Positions 30,430 through 43,189 of a stretch of 64,000 bases of DNA are shown here, piece by piece. The DNA is taken from positions 3,247,501 to 3,311,500 of the forward strand of contig BSQZ01000053.1 of the NCBI GenBank assembly GCA_033239005.1, in the 5' to 3' direction. Within the stretch, counting starts at the first letter, position 1; every line of letters begins with the position of its first letter. A program made the translations under genes and the position numbers. Under the pieces are notes generated by a model. The model was not told where the DNA came from. It saw only the letters and a program-made list of their open reading frames with translations, and ran no database searches. The stretch comes from Lamellibrachia satsuma. Taxonomy: Eukaryota > Annelida > Polychaeta > Sabellida > Siboglinidae.

Positions 30430-32580
30430 ACATTGAATGTGTTCAGGTATTTTATATACTAAAGAAATTAAACTGCATTTAAGTGGACAAGGTTGTCACA
30501 TAAAGAATTAGTCGCCGAGATCTGACGCTCCCAACATGATACAGTTCTGGAATGACAACTTAGCATGTTGTCATCGACATCCCAAAACAATAATATATCT
30601 CAACTGGTAGACATAAATGGAAAATACAGCACAGAAATGGTGCATTGTGTAACACCGGCGATCCTGTTTATACTGAAGTCGGTGTCGGTTCGTATTTCAA
30701 GTCGAGTTTAACACTGGTGTGTTCGTGCGAGGCCTCGATTGTATTTGTTACCCAGCCAATATTTACATAAAATCGTTCCTGCATTGGTAGTTCATGTCTA
30801 CAAACACCAGCAACACATGCTATCGATAGCAAGTAGGCCTATGTTTATTCCAGTACAACGTAATCGCGAAAGAGCTAGTAAAAGTAAGCTTGATAGTCCC
30901 TGTCTCTTGGCACACTTGCACAAAATGTTTTCCAGACACAATCTCCAGTACCGGTAATAGCTACGTGTAAAAAGTAAGACCTACTAGCGTGAACTAAGTG
31001 TGTCTGGTCCAGACTGCTAAGCCTTGACTGGCGCCAATGACTTCAGCACGTCGTCCATGCTGGTAGCCAGCTTCATGCTAAATTATACGTCTCCCTGCTG
31101 ACACATATCGGCACGCTGTTTATTCGCTTTTCGACACACCCCGTAAAAACCTTTACACAAAAACAAAACTGTTAGGCCTATTATTCTACTTCGCCTGGGT
31201 TACGTAACGAAGCTAATGTTATGCGCATGCGCTCGGCAAAAGCAACAACGTAAACATCCGGGCAGCGATGCTGTGCGTAAAAAAGCAGGCCGATAAGATA
31301 CCGTGTCGGTCCTTTGCTATGACGATTAGTTTCAGATGTTCTTACATAATATATATTTTCTTTCGATAAATGCTGGAACCAATATAAAGGTAGAAGCCGT
31401 CGGTACGAGTAAGCTAGTTTTATTCGTCATGTGCATTTGAACGAGAAGTACCATTGCGCACATGATAAACGTACACATGATAAACGTACACATTTATTTC
31501 GTTTAAAAGCGGACATTAAATTAGACATTTCTATCAATATTTTATTCATCAAATATTGGCAATAATGAAATATTTCGTAAATGTCTAACTAATTATATAT
31601 AAAATAGCGCGAGATTACGCATGAGTGAACCCTGACCTCTTTGCACTCAAATTTTGCTGATGTGACCCGGTTGATAGAGTTGAGTGGTTAACGACTACTC
31701 CCGCTGATGTAGATTTTGGTACATTTGTGTATGAATATACAGTATAATATTCATCTAACCAGTATGGCACTGCTTAGGTTCGAGGCAGTCTCTACCCTAA
31801 GCCAGTTCAAATGCAGTAGGTATAAGGTCACATTCTACTTTCGAGCGTGATGAACGCGGTCGTGTCAACAATGTACTATCCTATTTGAGAGGGTCCCAAT
31901 CTAGACCACTGACTATAATTATGACACGAGAAGATAACACAAACCACGTTTAGATGTGTGAAGCCCACTCACGAGACGAAGCCTGTCGATAGGACAATAC
32001 TCGCGTGTTGGGAAGCATCAACCGTGCGACAGCTCCGGCTATGAAAAAAACCCCTTTAATTTGAATGGCTAATAGTTGCGGTTACCCACCGTATGACTAT
32101 CAGCACATTATCTACAGTGTGCTACACGCGGATGGCTTTAAGTAAATACATTATCGGACGACCTGACTGTCGTCTCAACACGCTAGTACCAACACGTTTT
32201 TGTAATCCCAAATGTTGGACATGCACACTGAAGATCATGAATACCTTTGTGCCTTATCAATACCAATGTTGCAGTTATCTGGTTACTAGTGGCCGATTCC
32301 ACGAATAGTTGTACGATAACAAAAACCAGTTTCGTGTTGCTGAGTTTGTATTGCGATTATCATTATCGTCATCATCATCATCAGTTGCACCAGGATCATC
32401 GCCATCATCAAACCACAAAACCAGTCACTACTCATATCCATAGATAGGTGGATGAGCACGAAAATACAAAAATATAGAATCCGGATTCCTCTACCAATCG
32501 TGTCCAGTTCCAAGAGAGAATGTGGGCCTACGCTACGTTGTCTAGAGTTACTCATCGCGAGTGTTTATTTGACTTGTTTT
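30430..32580. other. Intergenic, no gene recognised
   Basis: No exon, RNA gene or repeat family recognised apart from a short (CATCAT)n run at 32355-32412. Confidence 0.4.
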
Positions 32581-32586
32581 ACACAT

Positions 32587-34044
32587 TAGTGCTTTTACTT
32601 TCACCTAGCAATACTCATTCACGTCATGTACTTTAGTGCTTTTACTTTCACCTAGCAATATTCATTCACGTCATGTACTTTAGTGCTTTTACTTTCACCT
32701 AGCAATATTAATTCACGTCATGTACTTTAGTGCTTTTACTTTCACCTAGCAATATTAATTCACGTCATGTACTTTAGTGCTTTTACTTTCACCTAGCAAT
32801 ACTCATTCACGTCATGTACTTTAGTGCTTTTACTTTCACCTAGCAATATTCATTCACGTCATGTACTTTAGTGCTTTTACTTTCACCTAGCAATATTAAT
32901 TCACGTCATGTACTTTAGTGCTTTTACTTTCACCTAGCAATATTAATTCACGTCATGTACTTTAGTGCTTTTACTTTCACCTAGCAATACTCATTCACGT
33001 CATGTACTTTAGTGCTTTTACTTTCACCTAGCAATACTCATTCACGTCATGTACTTTAGTGCTTTTACTTTCACCTAGCAATACTCATTCACGTCATGTA
33101 CTTTAGTGCTTTTACTTTCACCTAGCAATACTCATTCACGTCATGTACTTTAGTGCTTTTACTTTCACCTAGCAATACTCATTCACGTCATGTACTTTAG
33201 TGCTTTTACTTTCACCTAGCAATATTAATTCACGTCATGTACTTTAGTGCTTTTACTTTCACCTAGCAATACTCATTCACGTCATGTACTTTAGTGCTTT
33301 TACTTTCACCTAGCAATATTCATTCACGTCATGTACTTTAGTGCTTTTACTTTCACCTAGCAATATTAATTCACGTCATGTACTTTAGTGCTTTTACTTT
33401 CACCTAGCAATACTCATTCACGTCATGTACTTTAGTGCTTTTACTTTCACCTAGCAATAATCATTCACGTCATGTACTTTAGTGCTTTTACTTTCACCTA
33501 GCAATACTCATTCACGTCATGTACTTTAGTGCTTTTACTTTCACCTAGCAATACTCATTCACGTCATGTACTTTAGTGCTTTTACTTTCACCTAGCAATA
33601 ATCATTCACGTCATGTACTTTAGTGCTTTTACTTTCACCTAGCAATATTAATTCACGTCATGTACTTTAGTGCTTTTACTTTCACCTAGCAATAATCATT
33701 CACGTCATGTACTTTAGTGCTTTTACTTTCACCTAGCAATACTCATTCACGTCATGTACTTTAGTGCTTTTACTTTCACCTAGCAATACTCATTCACGTC
33801 ATGTACTTTAGTGCTTTTACTTTCACCTAGCAATAATCATTCACGTCATGTACTTTAGTGCTTTTACTTTCACCTAGCAATATTAATTCACGTCATGTAC
33901 TTTAGTGCTTTTACTTTCACCTAGCAATAATCATTCACGTCATGTACTTTAGTGCTTTTACTTTCACCTAGCAATACTCATTCACGTCATGTACTTTAGT
34001 GCTTTTACTTTCACCTAGCAATACTCATTCACGTCATGTACTTT
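32587..34044. repeat. 47-bp satellite, 31 copies, with higher-order structure
   Basis: TAGTGCTTTTACTTTCACCT then AGCAAT, a variable tetramer, and ATTCACGTCATGTACTT repeats every 47 bp. Only the tetramer after AGCAAT varies much: ACTC (A), ATTC (B), ATTA (C), AATC (D). The order is ABCC ABCC AAAAA C ABC A D AA DCDAA DCDAA, so two groups of four and two groups of five units have themselves been duplicated. Each unit has CACGTCA, a CRE/unfolded-protein-response-like core. Confidence 0.97.
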
Positions 34045-34149
34045 CATTTATATTCAGCTATAAATCCCGACATCCATGAACAATGTTGTTCGTGTTCTAC
34101 TTTAAATACTTGACAATCGTCTTGTACGCTAATGCTTTTGATCAGTTTT

Positions 34150-34412
34150 CATGGATTTATAAATGCCTTGTGAACAGTTCTCCTGGATTCCCAAAGGCCT
34201 TGTGGATATTTGTCCAGGATTTTCAAATAACTTGTGAACAGTTGTCTTAGATTTCCAAAAGCCTTGTGAGCATATTGTCCTGAATTTCCAAATGTCTTGT
34301 GAACAGTTATCCTGGAATTCCAAATGCATTGTGAACAGTTGTCCTCTTTTTCAAAATGCCTTGTGAACAGTTGTCCTGGATTCCCAAACGCCTTGTGAAT
34401 GGCTGTCCTAAA
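34150..34412. repeat. 33-bp degenerate tandem repeat x 8
   Basis: Units contain CTTGTGAACAGTTGTCCTGG then ATTCCCAAA. They differ at many positions, so the array is older than the 47-bp one next to it. As the unit is 11 codons, minus-strand frames show an 11-residue period and are not genes. Confidence 0.85.
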
Positions 34413-34419
34413 TTTCTCA

Positions 34420-35190
34420 GACACCCACTTCGTGTAGTGCTAGTAATTGCAGTGATCAGGAATTGCAAACGCCACCATAATATACAAAGCGCATTCAGCG
34501 GGAAGAATTTCATGCATTTATGCACTGTTACGTGTCCGCTCACAATAGAGCCCGTTTTTGTTGCATGCCCATATATGTCTGGTATGCGTCACTAAAGGCG
34601 TCGGTGGACATCCATTTTCGACAAAGTTCGCCACCTTTACGTCTCTCGTAGCGGAATTCCTGCACAGTCAGTGGCGAGGAATGCGATACGCGTGTGTGTA
34701 GCCTGCCATTACGACACCAACTCGTGCGGTTTTAATGACAGTCACCATAGGCTGACTATAGATCTGTGTTTGTTCGTTGGGTGTCGCTCTAACGAACGTG
34801 CATTAGTTCGCAGGCATTCCCTAATAATTGCGAGGACGGCGTTTGTTGCATAACGTTAAGACCGTTAATTATAACCACGACGCTGATCAATCTCCCCACC
34901 AGAGGCGCCACTAACCATTTCACCACTGCCACAACTTACAGTTGGTGAGCAGATTCTGTACATCTTTGTTTCATTTGGAAAGCTCAAAATGTTTGTCAAG
35001 AAATGTCTGAGTATCAGTTGCATAGAATTGTGAATAGTGTTTGTATTGAAAATGTGTCTAGAAACACAATAACGTTCGTTTTTGTTTGAAATTATGATAC
35101 GTTACTCCAGCGCACAGTTTTAATGACGTAACAAGTCGTACACAACAATGACGTTGCCCAGTCAATCATTCCTTCGTATCACTACGTAAA
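34420..35190. other. Intergenic, no gene recognised
   Basis: A 60-codon frame at 34671-34853 begins at GTG and has no support. Nothing else seen. Confidence 0.4.
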
Positions 35191-35194
35191 GTAG

Positions 35195-35640
35195 TGATAC
35201 GCCGTGGAATAAACTGCCTGCCAACGTACGTGGAAACGGCAACTACCCGCAATTCAAGAAACTACTAAAGACATTTCTTTTTTCCACTTAATGGGTTTTA
35301 CCGCTTTGATATTGCATTTTTAATGATCTTATTACATATTATCAATCCTATTTATGTTCTGTATTATTGATGATATTAGCGTTTTATTGCCTATTTGAGA
35401 TTTATCTTTTATATACAAATGCCATGTAATCAGTATACTTTTTCTTAAAATAAGTTTACACACGCGAACATTCTGCATAGTTAACATTTTATACAGCGTA
35501 TGTATTATTATTATTATCACTATCTACATGCAAGTTTGTATCGTGTGAACTGATGCCTGTACACACCCGTGAACGGGGCAGTAGCCCGGATTTGATGGTG
35601 TCAAAATAAAGTTTTATTATTATTATTATATTATTATTAT
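35195..35640 (+). mobile_element. LINE 3' end (CR1/L2-like) with (ATT)n tail
   Basis: 35200-35290 encodes PWNKLPANVRG and FKKLLKTFLF, the W-N-x-LP-x-x-V ... FK motif that closes many CR1/L2-group reverse-transcriptase ORFs. A 330-bp AT-rich 3' UTR follows, including GAACGGGGCAGTAGCCCGGA, then AATAAAG and an ATT repeat tail at 35618-35640. The 5' part is missing. Strand follows from the tail and the coding piece. Confidence 0.65.
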
Positions 35641-36234
35641 ATAAATGTTCATTTTGAACATTTTATACGTTGTGGCAGTGGTGATGTGCTGAGTGGCGCC
35701 ACTGTCGGGGAGTGTGGTCACTGGTGTGAGTTGGTCAAAGATAGATCGCTGCGTATTTATCGCACAATCCTTGCGGCAACGTTTAGTTTGTTTAGTTGCA
35801 GAAAGGACAAAAGCTGCAGCCCAAAATACCATCCGCTCTTCTGTCTCACGCATACGCGATCTTTCCGAAAGGTCTAAGTTGGATACTTAATCGTCTTTGG
35901 TGAATTTTCTGACCTCATGCTACAGTCAATCTCTACATCTACAAACCAGTTGCAAAATTAATATAAAAATAATTATATCGCGCTGGCACACAACACAAAA
36001 TAGGATACTGCGCAATATAAAGCGGTTTTTTTACCAAAGCGGCATAGCACTTAAGTTGTAACATTTAACAGATGTCTCAAAATGGACCGGTGAAATGGAT
36101 ATCAGCTTTCGAAACCTAATTGAAGTGTCATGTAAGATGAATTTCCTGGTGCGCGCAATGTCAACATATTACCACACACCACCTCTTGCCCCTCTTCCCT
36201 GGAATGGTGAAGCTTTCAAATCGACTAAGAAATA

Positions 36235-36390
36235 TCAAACCCAAATGGGTCAAATGGATTTTATATATGACCAATGGAAGAATATCAAAACCTAAACTCT
36301 GGAATCCTCTGACAAAAATAAAATGTGGGTGCTCTTTAAAATCATTTGCTAACAAAATAAGAAGAAATATTGTTCCTCAAATTATTAATC
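36235..36390 (+). mobile_element. Second LINE C-terminal fragment
   Basis: The frame from 36270 reads PKLWNPLTKIKCGCSLKSFA followed by NKIRRNIV. This is the W-N-x-L...SLK-x-F-K closing motif of CR1/L2-group reverse transcriptases, different from the copy at 35195. No tail repeat or boundary was found. Confidence 0.4.
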
Positions 36391-36525
36391 GAACAATTTT
36401 GTTTGCATACCTGCGCGGTTGCTAACATGGTGTTTTCTTGTTTATATAATCAGTAATGCATAACGTACTGAATGTTGTCTCGGAAATTATTACTATAAAA
36501 CATTTTTCACTGATAATTTACACTT

Positions 36526-37045
36526 ATGAGTTAGCACAGTACTAGAAGTGTGCGTTGTGGCCGTGTGCCAACCAGGCACATCTTGTTGTTATGAGTTAGC
36601 ACAGTACTAGAAGTGTGCGTTGTGGCCGTGTGCCAACCAGGCACGTCTTGTTGTTACGAGTTAGCACAGTACTAGAAGTGTGCGTTGTGGCCGTGTGCCA
36701 ACCAGGCACGTCTTGTTGTTACGAGTTAGCACAGTACTAGAAGTGTGCGTTGTGGCCGTGTGCCAACCAGGCACGTCTTGTTGTTATGAGTTAGCACAGT
36801 ACTAGAAGTGTGCGTTGTGGCCGTGTGCCAACCAGGCACGTCTTGTTGTTATGAGTTAGCACAGTACTTGAAGTGTGCGTTGTGGCCGTGTGCCAACCAG
36901 GCACGTCTTGTTGTTATGAGTTAGCACAGTACTAGAAGTGTGCGTTGTGGCCGTGTGCCAACCAGGCACGTCTTGTTATTATGAATTAGCACAGTACTTG
37001 AAGTGTGCGTTGTGGCCGTATGCCAACCAGGCACGTCCTGTTATT
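36526..37045. repeat. 65-bp tandem repeat x 8
   Basis: ATGAGTTAGCACAGTACTAG then AAGTGTGCGTTGTGGCCG and CCAACCAGGCACG recur at 36526, 36591, 36656, 36721, 36786, 36851, 36916 and 36981. Copies are almost identical, with the last the most diverged. Confidence 0.97.
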
Positions 37046-37097
37046 GTGGTCCCTGCATAAACATTTCCAGCGTATCCAGCGTATCCACGCATAACAA

Positions 37098-37176
37098 GAT
37101 TTAACAAGAGTTGCCATCCAAGCCAAAGGCCCAGATGGCAAGTGGACAAGGAAGCCATTGGCTTATCGAGAGTCCA
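37098..37176. repeat. Dispersed repeat block also present at 45167-45246
   Basis: TTGCCATCCA.GCAAAGG, CAGATGGCAAGTGGACAAGG and CTTATCGAGAGTCCA are shared with 45167-45246 in the same orientation. A shorter, diverged relative (GGTGGACAAGACGGACATTG) occurs at 55362-55398. I do not recognise the element. Confidence 0.7.
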
Positions 37177-37577
37177 ACAATGTTCATCTACTTATAACTC
37201 GCCCCTCCGCCCTACAAAGGAATTAATCAAACAAATTAGGGAACGTTTAAGGTCCTCAGTCCAACGTTTTCGCTCGTCTCGTTTGCAAACAATCGATCAT
37301 CAGTCGCGTATCTTGCATCCACTATGACATCATGCGGATCGTTTATGCAAATGTGTTGTTTAGTTTTGATGAAATCATCGGATAATCTATCGCATCAATT
37401 TTTAATTCGTTAAAAAGGGGACAAACATTGTATAATGATGAAATGATGCTAATGACACTTTCGCAAGTTACCCGTTCTAACGATCAAAGTAAATTCTGTC
37501 CATGATTTAACAAACGTTCGCGCGCTTTCTTTTATTAAACCAACTGCGCAATATGCGCATATTACTTTGACTATGAT

Positions 37578-37753
37578 GAACATACGTACATACATATATG
37601 AACATACGTACATACATATATGAACATACGTACATACATATATGAACATACGTACATACATATATGAACATACGTACATACATATATGAACATACGCACA
37701 TACATATATGAACATACGTACATACATATATGAACATACGTACATACATATAT
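37578..37753. repeat. 22-bp tandem repeat x 8
   Basis: GAACATACGTACATACATAT plus AT repeats exactly every 22 bp. One copy has CGCACA. The tyrosine/valine/cysteine minus-strand frames are artefacts. Confidence 0.95.
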
Positions 37754-37759
37754 AAACAT

Positions 37760-38093
37760 CAACGACCCTGATTTGCGACGGGATGAATCAATTGAGGAGG
37801 GAGTACTTTTATGTAAAAAAGTGAATTATAAGAATATTATTTTTTATGAAAAAACAGTGAATATCCGCCTACTAGGCCGATGTAGTCGGATTTCACGGTG
37901 TTCGCATCTGAAGTCTACGTGTAACTGTATGAATTTGGAAATATAATAACTTCTATCGTTGATAAAAAATGTGCAATGAAAACAAAACGAGACGTCACAA
38001 TATGTCACGGCGCCACCTATTCTTGAAATAGATGGCAATACCGTTCCATAGAATCAGACATTAATGTTTTTGAAGTGTGTGTGCGTGCGTGTA

Positions 38094-38157
<64 letters not shown>

Positions 38158-38470
38158 TGTTATGATTTCGTCAACGTCATAGAATTATGAACCAGTGTGC
38201 GTTGATATAATTAGTATATGACGAGTCAATACAAAAGCATACGTTCCTAACAAACACGACCAGCCAACAGTGCTTCACTGCTCTGTGCCTGCCGCATATG
38301 TACAGGCGATACAGCAGATTGCGGCACTCGATGGCGCCACCTCGCGGAAGTTATCTAGTTAGTTAGCTCAGAGGTAGCCAAGCGGCAAACGATTGCGCCA
38401 TCTAGTGGGGGTTTAGTATCAAATCTACAATATACGGTTGTTAAAACTCCACCCTTAATTAATTTGGTCT
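37760..38470. other. Intergenic with a (GTGC)n tract at 38085-38160
   Basis: Apart from the microsatellite, nothing recognised. Confidence 0.5.
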
Positions 38471-38474
38471 ATCG

Positions 38475-38905
38475 AAAATCTGGTTCGTTGATGTCCAAAT
38501 ACATAGTGTGAATAGTTTATGTAACACCAGCAGTCAGTTTAATAAAAAGTGCCTTTTTTGTTCAAATCATCGAAAGAATTGACTTTAGTCGTTAGATCTG
38601 GTAAGGCTCAAAACAATGGATGACCAAAATGGTAAACACTGTGCGGGTCACTGCCGATCATGGGCGTGACTTCCATCCTTTCGCCGATCACATGACAAAG
38701 TTAAGATATTTCATCAAGGGAGAAATTCAAGTGTTTTCAGCGTTTCCATTTTCACTTCAAATAATGTTTCACCAAACATTAAGTAATTGTTTGTCTGACG
38801 ATTTCACAAAACTACACGCAAAAGTTGCACAAACGAGCTAGCAGTGGATACTAAGTAGGCTTGATTTTTTCGCAAAACTTATTTGAAGTGAGGCTAGCTA
38901 AAAAA
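38475..38905 (+). repeat. Dispersed repeat copy 2, without the SINE
   Basis: Inverted relative to copy 1 at 14945-15720. It runs through GGATGACCAAAATGGTAAAC with no interruption at the place where copy 1 holds the SINE, so it acts as an empty site. The 73-residue frame 38620-38841 within it has no motif and is not kept as a gene. Confidence 0.8.
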
Positions 38906-38909
38906 TCGA

Positions 38910-39425
38910 ATAAGGATTTACCTTCAATCAAACCGCAATTCTATTATTCAAGTCCGTACTCAAGGTTGAAAAGGGGGTTTCGAGAGTCCACAATTAACCG
39001 GGTATTTCTGGGATGATTTCTGAAAACTTTTACAGTTAAACAAAATTCTTTCAAAAATGGAGATTCGTTCGAAACCCCAACACCCCCGTGGACGGCCATA
39101 AATTATATACTCTCTTTGCACACATGAACAGTTTTAGTGTACATATCTGTGCTTCTTCTTTTTCGTTCAACTTTGGCTTTTTTGGGCTTTTTGGCCATTT
39201 CAGATTTGGCACCGACACGTGTCTAGTGTAAAAACATTCGACGTTCCATAGTTTAAAATAGGTCTAGTGGTTGTTCGAAGAATGCAAACATCACTTGCAT
39301 TCAAACATGGCAAAACGAAGAAATCAAACTGTGAACAGAGTGACGGTCGTCTAATGTGAAATTGTGGACAGTCTGACTATAAAGTAAAACAACGTATGTG
39401 TTACGTCTATACTACAAAGTACTTT
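38910..39425. other. Intergenic, no gene recognised
   Basis: Nothing recognised before the TCTG tract. Confidence 0.4.
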
Positions 39426-39435
39426 GTGGCTATGT

Positions 39436-39612
39436 CTGTGTATCTACCTGCCTGTCTGTGTGTCTGTCTGTCTGCCTGTCTGTCTGTGTGTAAGCCTGCC
39501 TGTCTGTCTGTGTGTCTGCCTGTCTGTGTGTCTGCTTGTCTGTCTGCCTGCCTCTCTGCCTGTATATCTGCCTGCCTGCCTGTCTGTCTGTCTGCCTGTC
39601 TGTCTGTCTGGG
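39436..39612. repeat. (TCTG)n/(CCTG)n microsatellite
   Basis: Imperfect tetramers. Serine/valine/cysteine/leucine frames here are artefacts. Confidence 0.9.
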
Positions 39613-39619
39613 GTCAGAG

Positions 39620-41250
39620 GCCCATTGCGATGTTAAACATTCCCCGGAGGCCGGGGGTGGGGATATTACGGAGGAGCCTATGTGGACGTTTGACGCAGAT
39701 TACGTAAGTCAGCACAACGGGAGTGCGTTGTTACGTACAACTGTTAGCAACGCTGCCGTGTTTTCTACAATTGTTCCGAGTTACGCGATCTACGTCAAAC
39801 GTCCACACAAGTCCCTTGGTACGGTACGAACGCTTCGTGAAACCGGCAGTGGTACATGATTTTGAGTGCATTAAAAGTATTTTCCATGTATTTTATTTGC
39901 AAAGTTAGACGTTTTCTAGAGACATTTCCAACAACAATTTATTCAGCCATATAAAGTAATAATTATTTCGAATTAGGTAGCTAGAACATTCCCCAAAAGT
40001 TGATACGCCCAACGTATGACTACTCTCTATTGATTCACAAAGTGTTTGGAATATATGACATGTCTGTCCCGGTTGTGGTTTAGTACAAATAGTCGGCTCT
40101 CGAAAGCATACCGCTTGTGTGGGCGGAAGCTGACGCAGAGGCTGGCAAACTGCGCCGGTCGGATTGCCTGCTGCGAGCATAGCCAGACTGACACAGGCAA
40201 CCTTTATGACACTACACCTGTGCTGTTTCGCAGTAAACATGTAGGATGAGTAGTGTTTGAGCGGTGTCGCTGAAGAATGTCATTACGCAATAACCTGATC
40301 GATCGATAAATGTGAGGGTAAATGACGCACGCACGCACGCACGCACACACGCACGCACGCACGCACGCACGCACAAAAGTCACCAGTGACAAACATGGCC
40401 GAATTACCTTTTGACAAGGAAATACTAAATCTGATCATTGCGAGGTTTGGTAACTCAAAATGTGTACATTAGATGGAGCCAAATTGTTTCCACTTAGTGA
40501 TGCCTCTGCTCAAGTAACTGTTTGGATACGAGGTTGTAGTTTTCACTCGACTATCTACAGCACGCAGTCATGCACATTCTTGCGAGTCATGCACAGTCAT
40601 GCACCCGTAAAGTGCATACATCGTCATAAACAACAGGGATTTTTACGCAACGAAACAAGGACTACCGTCTATAGTCGACGGCCTTCTCGTCAAACTGACT
40701 ACTTCCAACAATAAACACATATACAACTTAAACGTACCGGGTTCGCATATACTTCAAGAAAACATTTTATGATGAATTAATGACAGTTGTGACAACACGC
40801 AGGCACGCACGCACGCACGAACGAGCGAACGCATGACGTGTCACGACATACCACACGCCATGACTCACTGTCCGACCACGACATGGGTCAACGCGACTGG
40901 CTTCGTGAAGCATCCCGCCGTCCACAGCATCCGCGTCCCCCGTTTCCCTGTTGGAGGAGATGGATGCACCGCAGGAATGTACACCCATTATCCGCAAATT
41001 ATGTCGAAATTGTAAACCATAACATCCCTAAACATGCTGTCTGACTAATTCCATGCCTTGATATGTACAGCGGAGAACGTCGCTTGTGGCTGGTGATGAT
41101 GAATGCTGCTCCCACTGTGAATTAGGCAATAAAAATATCACAAATGTTGCATTAAATGTGCAGAATTAATCTATATAATGTGACGATAAGCGGGAATAGG
41201 GTTTCGAAGCTTCTAAAGTTCCATCTTGAAGCCACCGAGTCCAAGGTACG
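39620..41250. other. Intergenic, no confident gene; GCAC tract at 40326-40374
   Basis: Short frames only. 40833-41015 has an ATG-started 60-codon frame (MTCHDIPHAMTHCPTTTWVN) without family resemblance. 40395-40472 is listed separately. Confidence 0.35.
40395..40472 (+). CDS. Very small ORF or first exon, weak
   Basis: An AAACATGG start context opens 25 codons reading MAELPFDKEILNLIIARFG and stopping soon after. GTAACT at 40450 could be a donor after the FG codons. The amphipathic, natural-looking start is the only reason to list it. Confidence 0.15.
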   Translation: MAELPFDKEILNLIIARFGNSKCVH

Positions 41251-41252
41251 TT

Positions 41253-41306
41253 ACGCTCACGTGCGCACGATTGTGTGCACGGTGCGTCACGTGCGCACGT
41301 GAGCGT
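41253..41306. promoter_or_regulatory. 16-bp-arm palindrome with three CACGTG E-boxes
   Basis: ACGCTCACGTGCGCAC at 41253-41268 is the exact reverse complement of 41291-41306, with a 22-nt spacer. CACGTG, the bHLH-zip E-box, occurs at 41258, 41288 and 41296. CpG-rich sequence follows. A regulatory site is possible but no gene start is visible nearby. Confidence 0.4.
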
Positions 41307-41424
41307 GCACGCTGTGCGGTGTTCATGATCGTCGCGATCGTCTTCGCTTCGCTGCTGCCAAATTAGGAACGCTGGGTTGAGGCCGGGAAGGGGGAGTCGC
41401 TTCCCGGCGAAGGCAGGCCCGACG

Positions 41425-41545
41425 AGTCGGGGTGTCGCTCCGCGGTTAAGAGGCCGGTGACTAGATCCCCAACCACGGCACGGGATGCGCCTCCTCTTGC
41501 GTCCTGTAGTGTGGTGCCTTCACAACTGTGCCACGTGTATAAGCC
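41425..41545 (+). mobile_element. Possible tRNA-derived SINE fragment of a second family
   Basis: GTCGCTCCGCGGTTAAGAGG then CCGGTGACTAGATCCCCAACC and CACGGCACGGG resemble the A-box and B-box region of a tRNA head. GCGCCTCCTCTTGCGTCCT and CGTGTATAAGCC follow, as in SINE bodies. It differs from the family at 15255. Confidence 0.4.
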
Positions 41546-41742
41546 TAATATTGCAAAATACTAAATTCTTATTTTAGCAAATCACTAACAGCAGATCAGT
41601 AATAGCAGATCACTAACATCATACATATTAGCTTCAGTAAACAGCTACATCCATGATGCCGCCTGGTCTACCAAAAGTACATCTATGAGTAAAGTATCTG
41701 TAAACAGCGCACCCATATATCACATGTCTCATGGAACAAAAT

Positions 41743-41959
41743 CTAGTATTATTGTTATTATACATGACAATAATATGTTATCCTAGTGATAATTATAATG
41801 TTCTACTCATTCGTCTTGTATTATTGTTATTATACATGACAATAATATGTTATCCTAGTGATAATTATAATGTTCTACTCATTCGTCTTGTATTATTGTT
41901 ATTATACATGACAATAATATGTTATCCTAGTGATAATTATAATGTTCTATTCATTCGTC
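41743..41959. repeat. 72-bp tandem repeat x 3
   Basis: TATTATTGTTATTATACATG through TACTCATTCGTCTTG repeats every 72 bp (CTTGTATT at 41815 and 41887). The unit is 24 codons and gives a repetitive leucine/tyrosine frame that is not a gene. Confidence 0.95.
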
Positions 41960-42629
41960 CAGCGGCTCTGGACCAGCCGAAGTGTGTGTACCTCGCTCTA
42001 CACAGCTGTAAAGTTTATGTACCTCGCTCTAACCAGCAACGACCGGCTGTACGATGTCTCAGAGCTCGTCAGTTCTGGTTAACTTCATTTAAGAAAGTCT
42101 TTCTCTCTGTTTCAAAATGTTGACCTTCTGCGAGTCACCATTACGTTCGTGATATCTTGTCCTCACTTTGAATTTAAGAATACGATCCTGTTCCCGCAAT
42201 TCGGACGAATTTGTTTTGTCAGAAACGGAAACATAACATATTTAATCGACGCGAAACGTAGATTGTAACTTCAGACGACGTCTTCCATGAGTTGTTTTTA
42301 TTGGTTTGTCTTTGAAGCCCTAATTCCTTGCTGGTTACCTGAATGTACGGTTTAATTTTGGGGCCTGGTACGTCATGCTCAGTCTACCAGAACAAGCGTA
42401 GTGATCAATGGACGTAATCTACGATATGTGTACTTTACTTACTATATAATCTACGATATATGTACTTTACTGACTATATAGGGTCTAAGAATGTTTCAGT
42501 GTACACATGGTCATTACAGTTCCCCTTTTTCGGTTCATGTTAGCGCCGTGTGTGCAGGTTCACGTGTATGTGTGCGTGCGGGCATCGTCCCTATCGATCT
42601 GTCTGTCTGTCTGCCTTCTATTTATATAA

Positions 42630-42965
<336 letters not shown>

Positions 42966-43189
42966 CTCAGTAGTTTAGTGTAACTTCACCTAGTAACCAT
43001 CTTATAATAGAACAGAACATAACGATAACAAGGCATTTTATTCCCTGTCTAATTGATTTCGATAACACCGCATAGTCGGCGAAATGAGGCAAAGTTAGCG
43101 AATAGCAACAACAACCATATCTCACGACCAAGGCCAAAAACTTCAAGCAGATTCTACGTCTTCACTCGTACCATATCACCACCCATTAT

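Noticed and set aside
32587..34044. CRISPR-like array (regular direct repeats)
   Set aside because: Units are head to tail with no unique spacers, and the DNA is clearly animal. The same applies to the 65-bp array at 36526 and the 26-bp array at 52979.
36536..37045. Tandem gene or small RNA cluster in the 65-bp repeat
   Set aside because: No stable hairpin or promoter element was seen in the unit; a plain minisatellite explains it.
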